From Trichopria drosophilae (Eukaryota; Arthropoda; Insecta; Hymenoptera; Diapriidae): DNA of 64,000 bases. Position numbers and translations under genes: made by a program. Below, piece by piece: positions 36,572 through 49,752 of the stretch. The stretch lies in the NCBI GenBank assembly GCA_030407085.1, contig CM059586.1, forward strand, positions 104,669,501-104,733,500, given 5' to 3'. Each line of letters starts with the position of its first letter. Positions within the stretch are counted from its first letter, which is position 1. The notes beneath the pieces are model-generated. The model saw only the letters and a list, made by a program, of their open reading frames with translations. It searched no databases and had not been told where the DNA came from.

Positions 36572-39500
36572 CTATCATAAAAACTCATCACAATACACAT
36601 TTTTTAGTAGTAACAGCATGTCAAGTCAATGTAAAACTTGTTTCTGCCCTTTCTGTTGGAATTTCTGGTTGTCAAAACATATCTCTAGGCCATGCAATTG
36701 GAAATTCGATATTGTACCTACATAACGATAAGATAATAATTTAAAAATCGATTAGAGCCAGGATAGAATCCTTTTTTGGTATGTTTTTAATGTTATTCAA
36801 GGCATATTAAATTAGTTTTCTAATGTATAGTACACTTGAACCAATTCAACTGATTGTATTAAATGCTCTCAGCCAACTAATTATAAAATTAAAGAAAAAT
36901 AAATAAATATAAAACTTATGATGAACAATAAAAGGAATGAAAAATGACCCAATTTGTCCTCATTATATCTCCTCCTATTTATTTTCAAAATTACTTTATA
37001 ACCTTGTCTCGAGTTATGCCACATTCTCATGAGCCTGAAAAAATTTGATTGGATCAAATGTCTTAACTTGTAATCCGAGAAAATGCTCAATAAAAAAGAG
37101 GTCCAAATTGAGGACCGACTGGACTTTTCTAATATTTCTTTAAAATTTCACTTACATTTGTTATAGACGTACAAAATTTTAACCACAATTTTACATCCAT
37201 TAATAAACTTAAATACTTTTTAATATATTCCATAGCTATATATCCCTACTCGTATATATCTATAAAAAGGAATTTGAAAAAGGAACTCCACAACAGAAAA
37301 ATGCAACTCAGTAATTCCTTACGCGAAGTATTCGGGTGTGCTCTAAGAGCTATGAAGAGGCCTAAATAATAAACTTTTTAATGTAAATTCATTACTGATT
37401 AATTGTTTGAGACCTAAATACATTAATGTGGTAATAATAAAACTTTCGTCGAAAGAGCTAGAACATGTCAGTCAATGACTGTAATAGATAAACATGTTTT
37501 CTACTGATATTTTCCTTCGTTTCTGCTTTTGATAAAGAGCAGAAATATTTATATTTAAAGATTCCTATTTTCATAACATATATCGTAATTTATATAATAA
37601 TCTAGACAAGATAAATTATTGTTCATTCAAAAATAATGATTAAACAATAAATATATTCTTCGTTGTACCAAGTAATTATCTATTTTTACTTATACGAACA
37701 CCATTACTAAAATAATACTATTGTTTTTTTTTTTTAAATTTTTTTTTTAAATGAACCAAGAAAAGTTACTAGAACAATAATTTTCCTCGTTACTGTAGTC
37801 AGTTTTTCCTTGTTACTTTAACAAGGATTGAATAGTTGAGGCCGTATTCAATAAGGTTACCTTATTGAATCCTTGCACACGGGTGTAAGGAATTTTGTTA
37901 GTGAGTAAATAATTTTGTTACTCAATATATTTTCTCCCATGATATTTTTTTATAATTTCTAAAGCTCATATTGTATTTTCGAACTATTGCATTATATTAC
38001 CATAGAATCACCTATCTTACAAACAAAATAGAAAGTTTACTTTTTCACTTATTATTAGTTTTGTTTATTACCTTTTTCGTGAAGAATGTTAGTCTAATAC
38101 TAAAGTTATTTTATTTGTATTAGAAATAAAATAATGCTTGCAAGATTACAGTGGGGAATAAAAGACTTCAAAACACACAAAAGATCCCAAAAAGTAGAAT
38201 TTTTCGAAGAATGATCGAGACTTTCGTGTAAATGAAAAATGGCCAAAACAGGAATCAGGTAAACAAAAAAAAATAGGACACGAAGAAAGGTGATTTTAAA
38301 GGGAAGAAAACGTATCGGGAACTGTGTCAAACGTCTAAAAGGAATAACGGATGCTTCGAGAGTTGGAAAAACCCGACCACAAAATACAGATCGACATGAC
38401 ATTCGAAATTGAGACAGGTCAAACCCATCTACTCAAAATTGTAAACGGTAAAATTAAACAAAGAGCTAACGAAAAATAGAATGGCGTGTCTAAAGGTGTA
38501 ATAAAAATAGAAGCAAGGAAGAGTGAAGAGTGCTAAAACGTCGTGAAGCACGTAATAACAAAGAGGAGTTAAAAAACCGAGGAAACTGAAACTATCTATT
38601 ACAGTGATTTACCTCCAGAGAAACTCGCACGGTAAAGTGGCATTTCTGCAATGATAAACTGCATTTACACGTATATCATTTGCACGAGTATTTATCGAGC
38701 GAGTTCTAATAAAATAATTTGAAACTTATACAAAAAAAGTAAAAATTTGCGAATACTCGTGAAAAAAAGTGAATTTGTACCACTTTTATTTATGGAGATT
38801 TTCTAAATACACGAAAATTATTTTTATTGCATGTGAAATTATGTTATTAAAGAAAATGCAATTTCGTGTATAAAAATCTACCATACCGAGAAGAGAGAGT
38901 TTAGTTTTCTAATCATTTTATTTCAAAAAGTGTAAAAAATATGAAATACTTACGATGACTCGAATGGAATAAAAGAAGAATTCAAATGGAGAAAGTGAAC
39001 TAAATTGACAAAATTGAACTTGTCAATGTCAGTTTATGTGTTTTCTTGTTTATTTTGGGATTTGGTTCACTTTTATTTACAGGTTCCTTGTATTGATGCA
39101 TACTTTAAATCTTAATATATTTTTCGAAAAATTTCAAGCATATTTCAGTGAATGACAATTTTTAGAGTTTTTTAATTTTTTAGTATGTTTGGATAACTAC
39201 TTTTGAATGTGGAGTTGCACTTAGATTTTAATATTGTTTATTGTATGCAATAGCACGTGTTTTTTACAAAAATACTGCGATATTGGTTTTTGAGTATCTT
39301 CTAACCAATCTGAAACGCTTTTTTTCGACAGTGTTACTTTAAAAAAATGCTTTTACTTATTTTGATTTTTTTCCGATTTTGATATTTGAACTTTGCAGGG
39401 ATGGTGATGTCTAGACGTATTTTTTTATTATTCTGATGTATCTTTCAATTTTATACAAATAGGTCTGTATTTTTTAGACTCTTGGAAATCTTAGTTACAA

Positions 39501-42500
39501 AAATTGTAGAAAAAATATTTATATGATTCTGATAAGCATAAAAACGCTTATTTTTAAAGAAAACACTCATTTTCTCCGAAATGTAACTTATACTTTTAGA
39601 ACATTTTTTCATGGATTCTCCAAGCAGTATTATAGTTCACCTACATTTTTTCAGAACTTTTGTTACGGTAGTTTTCTTATACAAAAATGAAAAATATCGA
39701 AAAATTAAATCCTTCGAAGCATACCTACATTTTCTTTTACGTAGAAAATAACTCACGTAATTTACTGAGGGGTTTTTAGGATTGCTAATTTTGGAAACTC
39801 AAAGTGGCGAATAAAAAATGGTCGAGATGTAAAAAATTGTTTGATTGGGATGAACCTGGGGACTCAAGGGTTTCATGATGAATCTGTCAACGGGTTCATG
39901 ATCATTGACCATGAAAATACACATGCAGATTATTTTATAAATTAATCTACCAATAAGAAATTATTAGTGTCAAAAGTGACATTTTTCAATATTTTCCTAT
40001 TGAAAAATGTATCAAAAAATTGTATGATATTTGATAATTATGAGTAATTTTAGATTATTTGATATGATATTAAATTGGATTTGCAAAAAAAAAACTTCCC
40101 AAAATTAAAGTAAAACTGGATTAAGATTGTTTATTATTCTTTTATTAATATTTTTGATATCTACTTTTATAAAAAAATTGTTCAGCAGGATAAAGTGCCC
40201 CAGAAAGGATTAAATTTAAAAAACTGTAAATTGTCCTACGTTCGTAGGTTTTGCCATAGTTCAAAGGCATAAAATAACTTTTGTAACAAAGAAAGTTTAT
40301 TTCAGAAGCAAAATGACCACTATTAACGTTTTTTAAGATGGCGGCTTGTTCACTATATGTAAAAATTTGTCGGATTTGATATTTTTGTAGACGCAGAGAA
40401 ATGTAACATATCAGTTTCTGTATGTATATATTCAGTATTTCAAAATTCAGAATTGCGAACCCAATATGGCAAATATCACATGTAAAATTATAGTTAAAAT
40501 TAGAAAAAAAAATTCCAGATTATTCTGCGCAGAAAAAAATATTTCAAAGAGAGATTTACATGAATAAGGATTTACTTCAAATATAGTCGTAACAATAATA
40601 ATAGTCGCAAGTGAACATTCGCTTGGCGTGAGGAAATGGTACCTTAAAATAAGTCAGCTTCACTAACAAGAAGAAACATTTATTAAGAATAAAAATATGT
40701 TTTCTTAACGCAAGTAAATATTTTTCTTGCCACTATTCAAATAAATATTTTATTGGATACACATATTTTTCGGTCTACTTCGAATTTTGTATGAAAAATA
40801 TTTTTTTTATTTAACGTATTCTCAACTTAATTCATAACAAATTTTCAATATTCTATTGCCTTTCAATTTTTGTGCGTTACACATATGCAAGAAATTAATA
40901 TTTTCTTTTGAGGACTATAAACATAATAACACCAAAATTAGTTTTATTCTCAAATTTCGAGTAGAATAAAGTGAAATTTGTGAAGTTTCCAGAAAACATA
41001 TCGATTTCTATATTATATTTATAGAATACAAGTAGGAAATACTAGAAAATGCTATTGGAAAAAGTGTAAATACGATGGTGCAACTTGCAAATAAACCGTA
41101 AGCATTATAGAAGTAAAAAGCAGGAATGAAACTGAATATACAATGCATCTCGACGGATTAGAAAGGGACTTACAATGAAGGGACTCAAAAATAAGTAAAC
41201 CTGGTTTTCTCTTCTCTATAAAATAGTCCCAGACCATTGTCAATGTTATAAAGTTCCAAAAATATGATTCAACTTCAGTGAAGGCTTTTATCATAGAAAT
41301 TTATTAACATTTGTGCACACTAAAGGACTTTTTTTCATTGAAAATTTGAAAATTCTAGAAAGTAATTGGACGTTATTAGTTAATAATTAATATTTATTTA
41401 AGTAGATTTCATTATGAGTTTTTAGTTAGTATAATCATTTTTTATAAAATTTATAGTTATTTCGAATGAGACCATGAAAAAGCTCCGTATTTTTATCACC
41501 TCTTAGTTTTCATCAAGGCAAATTTCGTGCAATATTTATTATCCTTTAATTGAACGAAATGTGACAATTAAAATAATAAATTACATAAAGGTGGTGAAAA
41601 AAGAACTTCATAAATAACGAGTTTTGGTAATAATATAGTAAAAACTACTAATTGATTAGTCACATTTAATCAATTCTTGTTAATAAGACATTAAACAAAT
41701 ACAATTACATATTTTACATTAACAGAATTGGATTAATGAAGTTTTTTATTTAACTCGGTGTTCAAATATTTTGTAATTGAAGTATGTCAACCCGACAATT
41801 ACGCTGCAATTATAGTTTTTGAGACCTCTCACTGCAGTGTCAATTAGCGAAAACTGGAGAAATGAATATAGAAATACCATTTACTACCATATTTAGTAAT
41901 GAAAAACTTGAAAACTTTTTAGATTTAAGTTCAAAAAACTATTTTTTTTATACATTTTTTTTCAAATGTCATTTTTACCTTGAATCAGCGCTGCTTTTTA
42001 CATGAAACCTGTTAAAAAGTGCAATTCGACCTTGAACTAAAAAGTTACGGGGTGATCAAAATTAATTTCGATATATCTAATTACGAAAAAATCTTATAGA
42101 ACAACAAAAGTTTAGAATTATTCAACAAATACCTCTCAGTTTTTTAAATATTTTTTTAAATTTTTGTAAAAGCTTCCAAAAATCATGAAATAGGGAATTT
42201 TTTAATATAAAATTTTTAAGGTATGTTATTCATATATTTTTATATATTCCAACATTTTTCGTATTGACTAATGGGGCAGTAGATGCATTAACCAAATTTG
42301 AAATATAAGGAATAACGATAATAAAATGCAGATAATATGAGTAGGTGGAAAACAATTTTGAAAGCAAACGACCCATTTACTTTGCAAGTACAAATATTAA
42401 TAATACGTTTTTGCCGTTTATTGCATAAAAACACCATTTTCGTATTCAGAAAAGGTCTTTTTGTAGAAATTAATAATGTATAAAAGTCGCGTTTTCGCTG

Positions 42501-43624
42501 ACAATTCGACAGACACCAGTACAAGATGGCATTCTTCTGTTTGATTTTCAATGGTTCCATTGTAGAGTACCCAAAAGCATCCAGAGAATGTAGTATATAC
42601 AAAAACTAACAGCGATTTCATTAAAATTTGAGAACCCAAAGCCGCCGTTTAATTTTGTGTTATTCAGGTGTTACAATTAATAAGAATAATATTCAATGAC
42701 CTGAATAACAGGTAAAAAACATTAAAAGATGATAGGTAAAGAAAAAAAAAACTTTCAAAAATAATTTGAGAAGGTATGATTGATTTTGAACCAATTGGTT
42801 TTTTATTGAATCTGAGTCTTTAAAATTGATTTTATTGTAAAAAATGTAATTTTGAATATGATTTAAAATTAAAATATTGTTTATTTAATAAAGCAAAGGC
42901 ATGTATTGGAAACTGATAACCTGTAATTGTTTCTTTACCTCATGGATCTCTTATGTTCGTAGAATAGTTTTCTCAACGGTCTTTTAGTTTGACCGAAATC
43001 ATCTCCGCCACACAATTTGCACTGCTACTAAATCTACATCTAAACAATTTACTCTATTTATAACATAATTTTGTTTGTAAAGATTTTTTTTTTATTTAAA
43101 GCTTTCTTGAAGTCTGCAATTATTCAGCTTACAATTCAATTTGTTACATTTCTACATTTGTATATGCGCAGATTACATTTTTCTAAAACCTTTTAAAAAG
43201 TGACATCTTTTAAAACTGCATAAACGTATGATTATTCAACATTGATAATCGATTTATTTTTGTTACTAATAATGGTATCTGAGAAAGGATTATCTATTTA
43301 AGTAATTAAAATTTGCCTTTGCTATTATACTTTTGAGTGAATTTTAAGTATACAATTTTTACCGGTTCGAAACTTCAAAAACTTCGGATAAATCGATCAT
43401 TCATGTTTTGACTACAGATTAGGTGCACAAGACGTCTGTAACTCCATCCTCATAGACTAAAGTCTCAATATAATAAGAATAAGTCTAAATATTTATGGAT
43501 TCAAGCCTAACAGTGCCAGATTAAACATAAATTCTTCTTTAACTAAAATTTAAATATTTTATTTATAAAACAAATACAGCTTAATGTATATCCATAGTAT
43601 AATATTCGAATTACAAATTATATC
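36572..43624. other. Long stretch without genes
   Basis: AT-rich DNA. Noted inside: a perfect 12-bp hairpin with 1-nt loop at 37846-37870 (ATTCAATAAGGT-T-complement); a purine-skewed zone at about 38110-38620 with a 98-codon minus frame (38106-38402) of no recognisable family; a single AAGATGGCGGC core at 40338-40344; and an 11-bp inverted pair GTTATTCAGGT at 42659-42669 with its complement at 42699-42709. Minus frames at 41052-41294 and 42288-42639 lack recognisable domains. Confidence 0.5.
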
Positions 43625-43835
43625 AGTGCCGTTATAAAGGACCATTACCAAAAATTTGCGAAAGGTCACCTAAAAGAGGTACCCCCATACGGGTGTGCAA
43701 TGGCATGGCGTGGGGACACCCAGTTTTGTGGGAAAAACCCCATGCCGGGTAAACCGCACTTCATAAAACCGCGATCCTCTCGGCAACAACCATCGTAATG
43801 TACCTCGATTAAACAAGAAAAGTTAGTCTTAAAGT
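43625..43835. other. GC-richer segment of unknown identity
   Basis: Contains AGGTACCCCCATACGGGTGT, TGGCATGGCGTGGGGACACC, GGGAAAAACCCCATGCCGGG and CTCTCGGCAACAACC, giving sharp GC contrast with both sides. The base composition and abrupt borders suggest a retrotransposon or other repeat fragment inserted in AT-rich DNA. No open frame longer than about 40 codons was found, and no second copy occurs in the window. Confidence 0.4.
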
Positions 43836-44718
43836 GTATTTTAGCCCTCTACAAATTGCCCAGGTACTTTAACTTTTATCTATAATCTATAAAAATTCAA
43901 TGGAAACATTGATTGTTTCGAGTTTTTTTCAGAAAATTACTGCCATTTTAAAATTCGGTGTTTTTATTCAATTTTATTGATGGATATGTAACGAAAATAT
44001 ACACATTAACTACTATGACGGTAATACTGAGACTTTACAAACCTAGACAGCAGATACTAACAAATACCAACGTTTTATTAACATCTTTCTCTATAAAGTT
44101 GTTAATTTTTATAATCGATATAGCGTCGAAACGTAGAGCGAATAAATATTACTATCCAGTTTCTTTTACTGCCGCTAGCTGCGATCGCCGCGATTGCTGC
44201 TATATTTGGTTCTCGATAAACAAATGGGTTATGAAATACATATTAGGTTGTGCAGAGAAAATATGAAACATATTTCTAGGAGAACTTACTGAGGTGTTGC
44301 AAGATTGGTATGTGTCTTACAAAAATGTTGTTCTCACATTCTGTTACAATATAGGCTTATAAAAAACAACATATTAAATACTACTTATTAACCTGAAAAG
44401 AATATTATATAAGTAATGCAAGGATATTACGTAATAAAACATTATCATATAATTAATTCCTGTAATCGTTACAGTAGGCTGTAAGCATTTTTTTAATGTT
44501 GATTGTTCCAATTTTTGGATAACGAGGATTCGGATTCTTAAATAACTCATATATTATCCCTGCAAGGTTCGAAATGGAACTGGTTCATAATATTCTTCTG
44601 TACGTGCAGGTCAAATATTAAACCTACGGGGGAATACCCACTCTGGCGTATCGGATCCCTCGAGCTCGTTCCTCATTTCTTTTTTGGAATTCAATGGATA
44701 TCTCGCAGAAACATCATT
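43836..44718. other. No gene seen
   Basis: A 102-codon frame (43958-44266) contains a CpG-bearing patch (44168-44208) but has no recognisable domain, signal peptide or splice context. The rest is AT-rich. Confidence 0.4.
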
Positions 44719-44845
44719 TACATTACCGGCCAGGAACCGTTACATGTAGGAAAAAATCAAAACATCCAAAAAATATAAGTAAAGAAGTTCAATATACCTG
44801 ATAAAAATGTCCAATGGAAGAACAAAAAGATCTTGCAATGGACAA
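44719..44845 (+). repeat. Dispersed repeat family B, copy 1
   Basis: Shares ACATTACCGGCC-GGAACCGTTACAT-AGGAAAAAATCA-AAACATCC-AAGTAAAGAA-ATACCT-ATAAAAATG with 49600-49752. The family continues into the coding remnant that follows, so it probably belongs to one transposable element type. Confidence 0.6.
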
Positions 44846-45089
44846 AAATAACAAATAAAAATATTATTGAGTTATTGCCAAACTACTGGGTACTGACCGA
44901 AAAAGAATAAGGATAAACGATTATGACAGTAAAAAAGAGCAGATTATAGCATCGAGACTAAGGCAATACAAAGGAGAGCAAAGAATTTCAGAAGCAGCTA
45001 TTGCTTCAAAAACCAAGAATTCGCGAGACAAACCAAAAATAGCATATTTTTGCTGTAATATCTTTATAAAAACAAGTATCTTACTTTGA
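44815..45089 (+). pseudogene. Decayed coding remnant, family not recognised
   Basis: Two open segments in different phases read sensibly one after the other. The first, from 44815 to a stop at 44908-44910, gives WKNKKILQWTKITNKNIIEL and continues LPNYWVLTEKE. The second, in another phase from about 44904 to a stop at 45087-45089, gives RIRINDYDSKKEQIIASRLR, then QYKGEQRISEAAIASKTKNS and RDKPKIAYFCCNI. The hydrophilic, Lys/Arg-rich, low-repeat composition and the shift at 44900-44910 look like a frameshifted protein fragment rather than random AT-rich sequence. I do not recognise the family; the association with dispersed repeat B suggests a transposable element ORF. Confidence 0.35.
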
Positions 45090-45272
45090 AACTTAAATTA
45101 TTCTAAGAGATATAAGGCACGAAGATCACTTAAAAGACAGTATTTCATTTCAGAGGTTAAAAATGTCCTCCAATACCATCTTTTTGTTTTGAACTAACAT
45201 TGTTGTCTCCATAATGTACAGTCTATTATATTCTACCACAACTAAAAAAAATATATCATAACTAGTAGTGCC

Positions 45273-46247
45273 TTAACAATTTCGTCCTGAAAGTCCAAAA
45301 TTTAGAAGCAACTTTCTGTAATTTTCTATCCAAATATCGTCGGAAAGAATGCAAATAAGTCAATATTTAATAGTCTTGCCTCCTCTTTTGAATCGAGCGG
45401 TCAAAATTACTTGACATTTGCAGAGAAATTATTTCTGATAATTATTCGAAAAAAATGGTAATTTTGACGATTCATCGCATTTGATATCGATATTGAAAGA
45501 AATAATACTGACTAAGGGGTACTAATCGCGTTTTGAACAGTCCTTTCTCACTCACGTCGGATTTTATTTGCCAAAAGAAATGGCGGCTGCAAGATGGCAT
45601 CTGCAAGTAAGTTTGCATTTTCTAGCACAAATATAAAATATTTGAATGTGTAACGATCCAAGACATGTATAGAATTGGGATGGAAAAGTTATGAATACCT
45701 AACCTCAAAATAGTGTATTGTTAACTTGAAGTTCATGTACCTCATTGTTTAACCGAAATTTTGTCTAAATGACGAAAGAATAATCAATTTAAATAATTTT
45801 GAAATGAGGCATTCTATTTTTGAGTTTGAGGTTATCAGTGTATCATCATCAGGTAAAATTATTTAAAACCGATAATCATTGCTTTTTTTTCTTAAACTCA
45901 ATATATTATTTCTACAGCAATGACATGTATATGACTATAAAATAATTGATATTTCTGGGAGAAAATGCAAAAATAAAACTTTCAGACACCATCTTGGAAC
46001 CACAATTTTTTTTGTGAATAAAAAACGGACTGAAGAATATAGGTCTGATGTGTTTATTAATGTCAATTTTTACAAAACAATCATTATAAATGTTTCCTTT
46101 GTAATCGACAGTTTGTTCCGATCACGAAAGAGGATGCCCAAAACTATGGTTTTGTCTTATATTAATATCTCTTTTACGACGTTTGGTTCAAAGTTACAGC
46201 ATTGAAAGTTGCTTACAAAGTATGGACTTTAGGACGAAAATAGTTTA
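45273..46247. mobile_element. piggyBac-like non-autonomous palindromic element
   Basis: The left end, TTAACAATTTCGTCCTGAAA at 45273, pairs with the inverted right end AAACTATTTTCGTCCTAAAG (ending about 46247, TTAA worn to TTTA). Both arms continue with AGTCCA, AGCAACTTTC, TGTAA, CCAAA and CGTCG-like words. The left arm is a diverged relative of the 15495-16000 arm: CTAATCGCGTTTTGAACAGT, AAATGGCGGCTGCAAGATGG, TAGCACAAATATAAAATATT and GAATACCTAACCTCA correspond in order. The doublet ATGGCGG...ATGGCA is at 45580/45594. No transposase remnant was seen. The frame 46014-46205 is arm sequence. Confidence 0.6.
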
Positions 46248-47259
46248 GTAGCAAAATGAATTGTTTAAGAAAACAATCCAATTATTTTGTAAACAGAGTT
46301 TATAACAACATATGATTATTAAAATAACAATCTTTGTTTAATTACAAAATTAATTTTTTTCCTTTTCCTACTATAACAAATCCAGATAGTATAGATAAAA
46401 AAATCGAGTTAAAAGAACCAGAATCTTTTGATTAAGTCAATTCTAGTTATTTTCATAAGATTTTCTGATTATATTAACCAGAACTCCCGAAGTTTTCGAT
46501 CATGCAGCGAGATTCACCGTCTCGCCGCTAGGAGTGGTAACAATATTTACTGCTTTTCGCTGCACGCTCGCGTCTCCCGCGGTAGAAATTGTCAAAGCAT
46601 AATGCTTAGTACCTTTATGATTCATAGATTTTGACAATTTTTGTGATTGTAAATATTACATAAAATTAAATTAATAATACAAAAATAATAAAACTAATAA
46701 AAAACACGGTTAAATTTACGATTAATCTAACCAGAATGTAATATAAATATCAGTTCTCTGCACATGAAGAAAACTTTCTGGGAAAATACACTTGTTATTG
46801 TTAATAGAAATTCGTGTAAGGCTTAACAGAAAAAACTATTGGACTTACTAGAAAAATGGTGACCAAAATTTCTAGTTATTGCAAATACTAAATTTAATCT
46901 GCTTACAATTGCGGAAAAAATGGTACCATTGGACAACAATAACTTACATTTTTATCCTATAGTTGTTGGACCTGTAATGTGGTTGTTTACGAATCTGAGG
47001 TTTACTTTTTGACACGACCAATAGATTTTTCAAATGCAAAATTTTTAGAATATCGGATTTTTCAATATTTTCTTTTTGTAAAGCAATTAAAAGTATTGAT
47101 TGTATATGTAAGGGTTATTTTTGGTCATGAATGTTGCTAGAATATCAAAATTCAAAATGTCGATGCAAAAATATAGTGGGCACACCATAAAAAATATATT
47201 CGTTTGAAATAGAAATGCATGGGGTTGTGTTGAAATTGCGTTTGACTACAAATATGAGT
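46248..47259. other. No gene seen; small CpG patch at 46480-46600
   Basis: The frame 46428-46634 covers a patch with TTCACCGTCTCGCCGCTAGG and ACGCTCGCGTCTCCCGCGG. It has no recognisable domain. The rest is AT-rich. Confidence 0.4.
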
Positions 47260-47770
47260 TCACCATTTTAAAATTGTAAATGGCGGAACAAATATTTCGG
47301 GCGCACCTTGGCAGAAGTCCAAAATAAAACATTTTAAAAAGTTTGTAATATACAAGGTAAACACCAAGTAAATAAATACCAATATCTCTATTCTTTTACA
47401 GAGAAGTATCATTGATTTACATAAATAGTTTCGCACATTTTTATATAACTAGTCAACACCTTGATGTTTGAAACGCCATTTTGAATCTACGAACGAAAAC
47501 CTACGATCTGAGATTCTTAATGAAAACTCCAAAACACATATAAATACTTCAGAAATAGATCAGAATCGGATATGTATATATCAAGGTGAGTCGGTCGTAC
47601 ATCAGCCGCCATTTTGAATTGTGATATTCTTACAACAAATTCAGGATAAAATGTAACCCTGACGTATGTAGTCATTATTTCTTGTTAATTTACAAAAAGA
47701 AAACAATGATATATTACAATATTTTTTATTAAAACCGCCATTGTCTATCCGCCATTTTGATTTTTGAAAT
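47260..47770. repeat. Degenerate ~135-140-bp tandem repeat with paired-core motif
   Basis: GCCATTTTGA words occur at about 47475, 47608 and 47751 (spacing 133 and 143 bp), each followed by sequence resembling TTTGAAATTACGCGTC-TTGGAATT. Cores lie at 47280 (reverse), 47606, 47735 and 47749, the last two with the usual 14-bp offset. This array is related to, but distinct from, the 12.5 and 13.8 kb arrays. Confidence 0.6.
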
Positions 47771-48040
47771 TACGCGTCTTGGAATTTAAAGTACAATGCA
47801 TTATTCCACCCGATACATAGTTTCAGTGAGATTAAACAACATTTTCGTAAGAAAACTTGAGATTTTTTAATAAAAATAAAAAGTTCCTTGTATTCTTTTG
47901 TTTTTGGGCGGCCGTATTAAACAAATCTATTGGTAGTAACAAAAATAAACGTCGGATTCGAAAGGAGCACACTAAAATACAACAGGATAAAAATTGACCT
48001 TATGTTATCTGACATAACAATTTTTTCCATCGCGATGATG

Positions 48041-49394
48041 TTAACCAAAAGGAAATGTTTTTTAATTCAATTTTAATTAAGTATTTGGTATAAAAAACTT
48101 AAAAAAAACTGTCAGGTACATATCCTACTATTTTCCAGGTTGCTCTTCAAGATTCCGAAGTTAAAATTGCGTTTGAATTATCAGGAATTCTAATACAGCT
48201 CCAAACATGACAAAAATTTACCAAAAAGTTGGGAAACATTTTTTTCCAATTTTTCGAGACATTACAATATTGGGATTCTATTGAAACTATGGAGATCAAA
48301 ACATTTGAATTTTAAGAAAAAAATTTACTGTTATACTCTCCAACGTTGTAACGAATCCAAAATGGCGTCCTCAATAAAAAGTTCTTAGCAAAAACTAAAA
48401 CACAATGAGCTTTTTTCAAAAAATGCGAAAAATGAAAAGTTCTTAGAATTCATTGAGAAATAAAGTGGGATTTTTTCAGATTTTGTTGATGATATTTTGA
48501 GAAATTTTTAAAAAATATTATATTATTTACGAACAATTCTAAAAAAAAAATGGGAGCATATTCTACGATGAACTCTAAGCATTTTCTGTATTTTTTACAA
48601 TTTTCTCTGAATGTTGATAATTTTCGAGGAATTCCAAATTTTGATGTATGGATTTGGACTCAAAAACTACAACTTTTAAACAAAATTCAGCAAAAAAAAA
48701 CTGCTTAAAATTAATAATGCAATATGCTAACATTATAATGGAATTTTTCGTAAATATCTTACGTTATGGAAAAAATTTGGATAAAAAATTTCTCAAAATG
48801 TTATAAAAAAATCTTTAAAAATTCCACTGTATTTCTCAATATATTTTCAGAACATTATTCATAGTTTTCAGTTGGAGCGTTCGTAAATTTGCTAAGAAAT
48901 TTTTAGTTAGTTTACAAGAAAAAAAATGCTAAGCATAGTTGAATTTCAAAAATTAAGAAAAACTGTCAACTTTAGAAAAAAATTTCTCCATATGTCATGA
49001 AAAAAATCTTGATAAAATTACAGTATATTTCTCAATGAATTTTAGGAACATTACTCATAGTTTTTGAGTTAGAGCGTCTGGAATTTTCGAATCGTGGACG
49101 CCATTTTGAGGACCTTACAATGATGTGGGGGTTAAATTTTGTTTACAGAATTTTTTTATTAAAATGTTGACAACTTTGGTGCACGAGTCCAAAAGACTCG
49201 TAATATTCAATTAGCTGGACAAAAACTATAAAGAAAAATGGAAGAATATTTCCTAATTTTTTTGGCAATTTTTTTCAGTTCTGGCGCCATATTGGAATTT
49301 CTGATAACCTAAACCTTTCAAATTTTTTAGGTTCATTTTTTATACGATATATTCATTGAAATTGAAATAAAAAAAAGTGTCCTATAAGCGTTAA
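48041..49394. mobile_element. TTAA-flanked palindromic element, piggyBac-like, with internal ~190-bp tandem copies
   Basis: TTAA occurs at 48041-48044 and 49391-49394. Inward from each end the arms share ATTCAATTT, TATAAAAAA, TTATCAG-AATTC-AATA, AATTT-CCAAAAA, GGAAA-ATT and CCAAAATGGCGTCC/CTCAAAATGGCGTCC, so arms of at least 330 bp (to about 48400 and from about 49060) can be recognised. The core has two direct ~190-bp copies starting near 48770 and 48962 (TTTCTCAAT..ATTTT..GAACATTA.TCATAGTTTT..GTT.GAGCGT). There is no coding capacity. Target and arm plan match the other TTAA elements here. Confidence 0.65.
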
Positions 49395-49599
49395 TAGGTT
49401 AATAATACTTTCAGGTAAAAAGAATAAAATTTCTGATTATTTTTACCATACTTTATTTTATTGTACCTGAGGCTATTGAAAATTTTTGTTTTTTGGAATA
49501 CTACCCTTCTATATTAACTATCTAGATTGTTGGAAATACCAAATCCTTTTTCTTCGTGTAATAACATCAGAGTACCTCGCTCTTGAGCATAATTTCTCT

Positions 49600-49752
49600 G
49601 ACATTACCGACCACGGACCGTTACATCAAGGAAAAAAATCACCCAAAAACATCCTAAAAGTAGGTCAAGAAATTCTTGTCAAAATACCTCATAAAAATGG
49701 CTAAAATCATTAAAATAAGAAGAAATGGAGGTATTGTAATGGGGAAAAGTGG
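49600..49752 (+). repeat. Dispersed repeat family B, copy 2
   Basis: Corresponds to 44719-44845: ACATTACCGACCACGGACCG, TTACATCAAGGAAAAAAATC, AAAACATCCTAAAAGTAGGT, AATACCTCATAAAAATGG and ATTGTAATGGGGAAAAG. The frames 49486-49704 and 49654-49902 cross it and are not genes. Confidence 0.6.
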
